NCBI RefSeq assembly: GCF_028369295.1
Contig: NZ_JAQMYP010000046.1
Span: 19,152-83,151, forward strand
Source: Streptomyces sp. HD
GTDB lineage: Bacteria > Actinomycetota > Actinomycetes > Streptomycetales > Streptomycetaceae
Direction: 5' to 3'
DNA length: 64,000 nucleotides
Positions within the stretch are counted from its first letter, which is position 1; every line of letters begins with the position of its first letter. This document shows positions 61,579-64,000 of the stretch, piece by piece. Both the position numbers and the translations under genes were made by a program. The notes under the pieces are model-generated. The model saw only the letters and a program-made list of their open reading frames with translations, was not told where the DNA came from and searched no databases.

Positions 61579-62532
61579 ATGCGTGTGATCAAGACCATGC
61601 CGATCGTCGCCCTTGCCGTGGGAGCACTGACGCTTTCCGCTTGCTCCGGCCAGGCCACCACCAATTCCTCGGCCGAACATCCTCGTACCGGAGAGCGAGT
61701 TCAGGGCGCTCCCGCCCGGATGGTCGCCGAGATGAGCCTCCCGCTCGACGCCTATCGGCTCAGCCCTGTCGAATACGAGAGAAGCCAGCAGGCGCTGTGG
61801 AAAATCACCACGTCCTGTATGAAGGGCATCGGCTTCGCCTCCTTCGATTTCATGCCCTCCGCCGGCACCGCCGAGCAGATCGAGGAACACGAGGACGTCC
61901 GTTACGGCACCTACAGCCAGCAGGACGCCGAACTCAGCGGCTACCGGCCCGACTTCGCCCGGGGTGCCCGTGGTGCCACCGTGATCGGCGGTGAGGAACC
62001 GCGGTTCACCGCGGCGGAGGAAGCCGCACTCGACGGCGTCTCCCCCGAGCGCACCAAAGGCGCGCCCAAGAGGGTCCGAGCGACCGAAACCGGTGCGGAG
62101 ATTCCGGAGGGCGGCTGCTACGGCCAGGCTCTCGACCAGCTGACCGGCGGGCAGAGCGGCCTCTACCTCGATGACACGCTGGTCGACGAACTGGACGGCC
62201 AGTCCTACGAGCAGTCCCTGAACGACCCGAACGTCAAGGCGGCCTTCGCCCGCTGGTCGGCGTGCATGGCCTCGAAGGGCCTCACCTACAAGTCCCCCAT
62301 CGACGCGAACAACGACCCCTCCTTCACCGGCGACACCGCCGGAGCGGCGGAGAAGAAGGTCGCGGTCGCGGACACCGCCTGCAAGGCCACGACCGGTCTC
62401 GTCTCCGTGTGGCACGACGCCGAGTCCGAGATCCAGCGCACGCTGATCGGCACCCATGGCACGGAACTCGCCAAGCGCCGAGCCCTCAACTCCGCGATCA
62501 AGGTGAAGGCCGGCACAGTCCTGGCATCCTGA
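61579..62532 (+). CDS. Lipoprotein of unknown function
   Basis: The protein has 317 residues. The signal peptide ends in the lipobox LSAC (Cys22), so it should be lipid-anchored on the outer face of the membrane. A Cys in SCMKGIGF and another pair in GGCYGQAL and WSACMASKG occur in the mature part. I see no enzyme motif. Similar Streptomyces lipoproteins are found next to small secreted proteins. It lies 22 bp after the inhibitor-like gene. Confidence 0.72.
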   Translation: MRVIKTMPIVALAVGALTLSACSGQATTNSSAEHPRTGERVQGAPARMVAEMSLPLDAYRLSPVEYERSQQALWKITTSCMKGIGFASFDFMPSAGTAEQIEEHEDVRYGTYSQQDAELSGYRPDFARGARGATVIGGEEPRFTAAEEAALDGVSPERTKGAPKRVRATETGAEIPEGGCYGQALDQLTGGQSGLYLDDTLVDELDGQSYEQSLNDPNVKAAFARWSACMASKGLTYKSPIDANNDPSFTGDTAGAAEKKVAVADTACKATTGLVSVWHDAESEIQRTLIGTHGTELAKRRALNSAIKVKAGTVLAS

Positions 62533-62606
62533 GCACCATCGCGCCGTATGCCTCGCGTTCTGCCTGGCACCGGCAAGGAGTAGACATTCTGGAGAAGAGG
62601 AGTGCC

Positions 62607-63335
62607 ATGCCGCGGAGCCGTCGGCGAACCACGACCGTGCTGGGGAGTCTCCTGACGATCCTGGCGCTGGCGGTCTCCGCGTGCTCGTCCGAAGACCAGG
62701 CGGTCAGCCGCGAGGAAGCCCGCGAGCTCGCCGGCAGTGCCCCGGCCGTCAAGGCACGGCAGGACACGGAGGAACGCCTTCGCGCGGTCGCCCGGGCCTA
62801 CGCGGACCGCACCCCGCTGGACCTCGGCCTGGTCGTCGTCCGCGATGTCTGCCTCAGGGGCGAGGCCAGGCAGGTGTTCGACCCGGACGGCTACGACCCG
62901 TACAAGATCAAATGCTCGTTGCGTGTCACCGCCTACTACGGTGCCGGTCCGAAGCAGATGGGGAACGTCCTCGACGGCATGCTGGATGAAGGAGACCGCA
63001 CCGGCTCCCTGATCACGTTCGGCCATGACGACTACCGTGATCACCTGGTCGCCTACTACCGGGGGAAGGGACCGAACCCGATCGGCGCCGACTCGGAGGA
63101 GCCGACACAGCTGTCCGACCCGAGCCAGACCCTGTCCTGGGATCCGGTACGCGACCGGAACTCCCGCCGACTGGTTCCGGAGCCGGACGCCTGCCGGGAA
63201 AACGATCCGCCCGTGACCCGGTGCGTGCTGGAGCCGAAGGCCAAGACGGTTGCCGCCCTCCGCAAGCAGTACGGCATGGTCTTCCAACTCGATCTGGCCA
63301 CGGCCGAGTACTACGAAGTGTCGAGAAGCGAGTAA
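62607..63335 (+). CDS. Second lipoprotein of unknown function
   Basis: This 242-residue protein has an Arg-rich N-terminus, a hydrophobic stretch and lipobox VSAC (about Cys26). The mature part has Cys pairs (VCLRGEA, KCSLR, ACREND, RCVLEPK) suggesting two disulfides. No recognised domain. It is likely co-transcribed with the preceding lipoprotein (74 bp apart). GGAG lies ahead of the ATG. Confidence 0.72.
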   Translation: MPRSRRRTTTVLGSLLTILALAVSACSSEDQAVSREEARELAGSAPAVKARQDTEERLRAVARAYADRTPLDLGLVVVRDVCLRGEARQVFDPDGYDPYKIKCSLRVTAYYGAGPKQMGNVLDGMLDEGDRTGSLITFGHDDYRDHLVAYYRGKGPNPIGADSEEPTQLSDPSQTLSWDPVRDRNSRRLVPEPDACRENDPPVTRCVLEPKAKTVAALRKQYGMVFQLDLATAEYYEVSRSE

Positions 63336-63338
63336 CCC

Positions 63339-63367
63339 TGAGGCAGGCCGTGCCACGGCCTGCCTCA
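63339..63367. terminator. Perfect inverted repeat between convergent genes
   Basis: tgaggcaggccgtg at 63339-63352 and cacggcctgcctca at 63354-63367 form a 14-bp perfect inverted repeat, making a stem with a tight loop. It includes the stop codon of the SbcC-like gene and ends both convergent transcripts. Confidence 0.75.
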
Positions 63368-64000
63368 CTGCCCCCGCTGCCGCAGCACCGACCCCGATCT
63401 CCCCTTGACGACCTCCAGCTGCGCATGGATCCGCCGCCGAAGATCGGCGACATGGCTGACGATCCCGACGCTGCGGTCGCGCTCGCGCAGGGAGTCGAGG
63501 ACGTCGAGGACCTCGTCGAGGGTCTGGTCGTCGAGGCTGCCGAAGCCCTCGTCGATGAAGAGTGTGTCGAGGCGGACCCCGCCGGCCTCGTCGGTGACGA
63601 CGTCCGCGAGGCCGAGGGCGAGGGCGAGGGAGGCGAAGAAGGTCTCGCCGCCCGAGAGGGTCGCCGTGTCCCGTTCGCGGCCGGTCCAGGCGTCGACCAC
63701 GTGCAGCCCGAGTCCGCTGCGGCCACGGCCGGTGCGGTCGTCGGAGTGGACGAGGGTGTAGCGGCCGGACGACATGCGTTGCAGCCGTGCGGTCGCGGCG
63801 GCGGCGACCTGTTCCAGCCGGGCCGCCAGCACGTACGACTCCAGGCGCATCTTGCGTTCGTTGTCCGCCGAGGTGCCGGCGGTGAGCGTGGCGAGGCGGG
63901 CCACCCGGTCGTACTCCTCGCGCAGCGGGGCGAGTTGGCGTACGGCCGTCGCCGCTCGGGCGGACAGCCGGTCGAGCTCGGTGCAGCGCCGGTCGGACGC
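63365..64000 (-). CDS. sbcC: SbcC-like SMC ATPase, C-terminal part (cut by window edge)
   Basis: The 211 visible residues are the C-terminal lobe of an SMC/Rad50-type ATPase. Coiled-coil-like sequence comes first, then GRYTLVHSDD, the signature LSGGETFFASLALALGLADVV and Walker B LDTLFIDEGFGSLDD with the D-loop and VGIVSHVADLRRRI. This is the SbcC subunit of the SbcCD nuclease, which opens hairpins and blocked DNA ends. The N-terminal lobe and coiled coil lie to the right of the window, and sbcD would be expected beyond that. Confidence 0.88.
   Translation of the reverse strand, partial: ASDRRCTELDRLSARAATAVRQLAPLREEYDRVARLATLTAGTSADNERKMRLESYVLAARLEQVAAAATARLQRMSSGRYTLVHSDDRTGRGRSGLGLHVVDAWTGRERDTATLSGGETFFASLALALGLADVVTDEAGGVRLDTLFIDEGFGSLDDQTLDEVLDVLDSLRERDRSVGIVSHVADLRRRIHAQLEVVKGRSGSVLRQRGQ

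Overview
The window is high-GC actinobacterial chromosome, almost certainly Streptomyces. Supporting signs are the strong third-position G/C bias, GTG and TTG starts behind GGAGG-type ribosome sites, a LAL-type LuxR regulator, ECF41/SigJ and Imm21 families, and a TTA (bldA-type) codon in one regulatory gene. I saw no rRNA, tRNA, insertion sequence or CRISPR array.

Layout. 1-26 kb is mixed core and accessory sequence: a large LuxR regulator truncated by the left edge, a secreted lipase, a methyltransferase, a Fic-like toxin-antitoxin pair, a MacB/FtsX-type ABC exporter, an F420-dependent oxidoreductase, two CNNM/CBS membrane proteins, an SGNH hydrolase, a repeat-rich cell-wall protein, purB, mug, an ABC exporter divergent from a two-component system, ROK and GntR regulators, SigJ and two alpha/beta hydrolases.

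27-44.3 kb looks like a biosynthetic gene cluster. A rightward arm (28.6-35.0 kb) carries an HD protein, a halogenase-like flavoprotein, a TTA-containing sigma factor, an Ala-Asn-Pro-Leu repeat protein, an ABC1/UbiB kinase and an LCM-type methyltransferase. It meets a leftward arm (35.1-44.3 kb) at a perfect 16-bp hairpin terminator. The leftward arm carries an integral membrane protein, a DUF2156 aminoacyl-tRNA-type transferase, an acyl-CoA-dehydrogenase-like flavoprotein, a fatty-acyl reductase, a class III aminotransferase, an SRPBCC protein, a flavin reductase, a DAO-type FAD oxidase and a WS/DGAT-like acyltransferase. Reductase plus aminotransferase (fatty amine), N-hydroxylase plus flavin reductase, tRNA-dependent transferase and membrane protein is the logic of aliphatic azoxy antibiotics (valanimycin, elaiomycin and azodyrecin type). 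I propose that this is an azoxy-lipid cluster with unusual accessory genes.

44.3-64 kb returns to chromosomal functions: a MocR regulator divergent from an EamA exporter, a PhoD phosphatase, a SWIM/DUF6493 pair, an ACT-GNAT protein, a transsulfuration-type PLP enzyme divergent from an AsnC regulator, a DUF885 protein, an SDR, an orphan Imm21 protein, a rhodanese divergent from a second AsnC regulator, three small secreted or lipoprotein genes, and the C-terminal part of an SbcC-like ATPase cut by the right edge. Short tandem repeats are frequent between genes, and two encoded proteins contain them.
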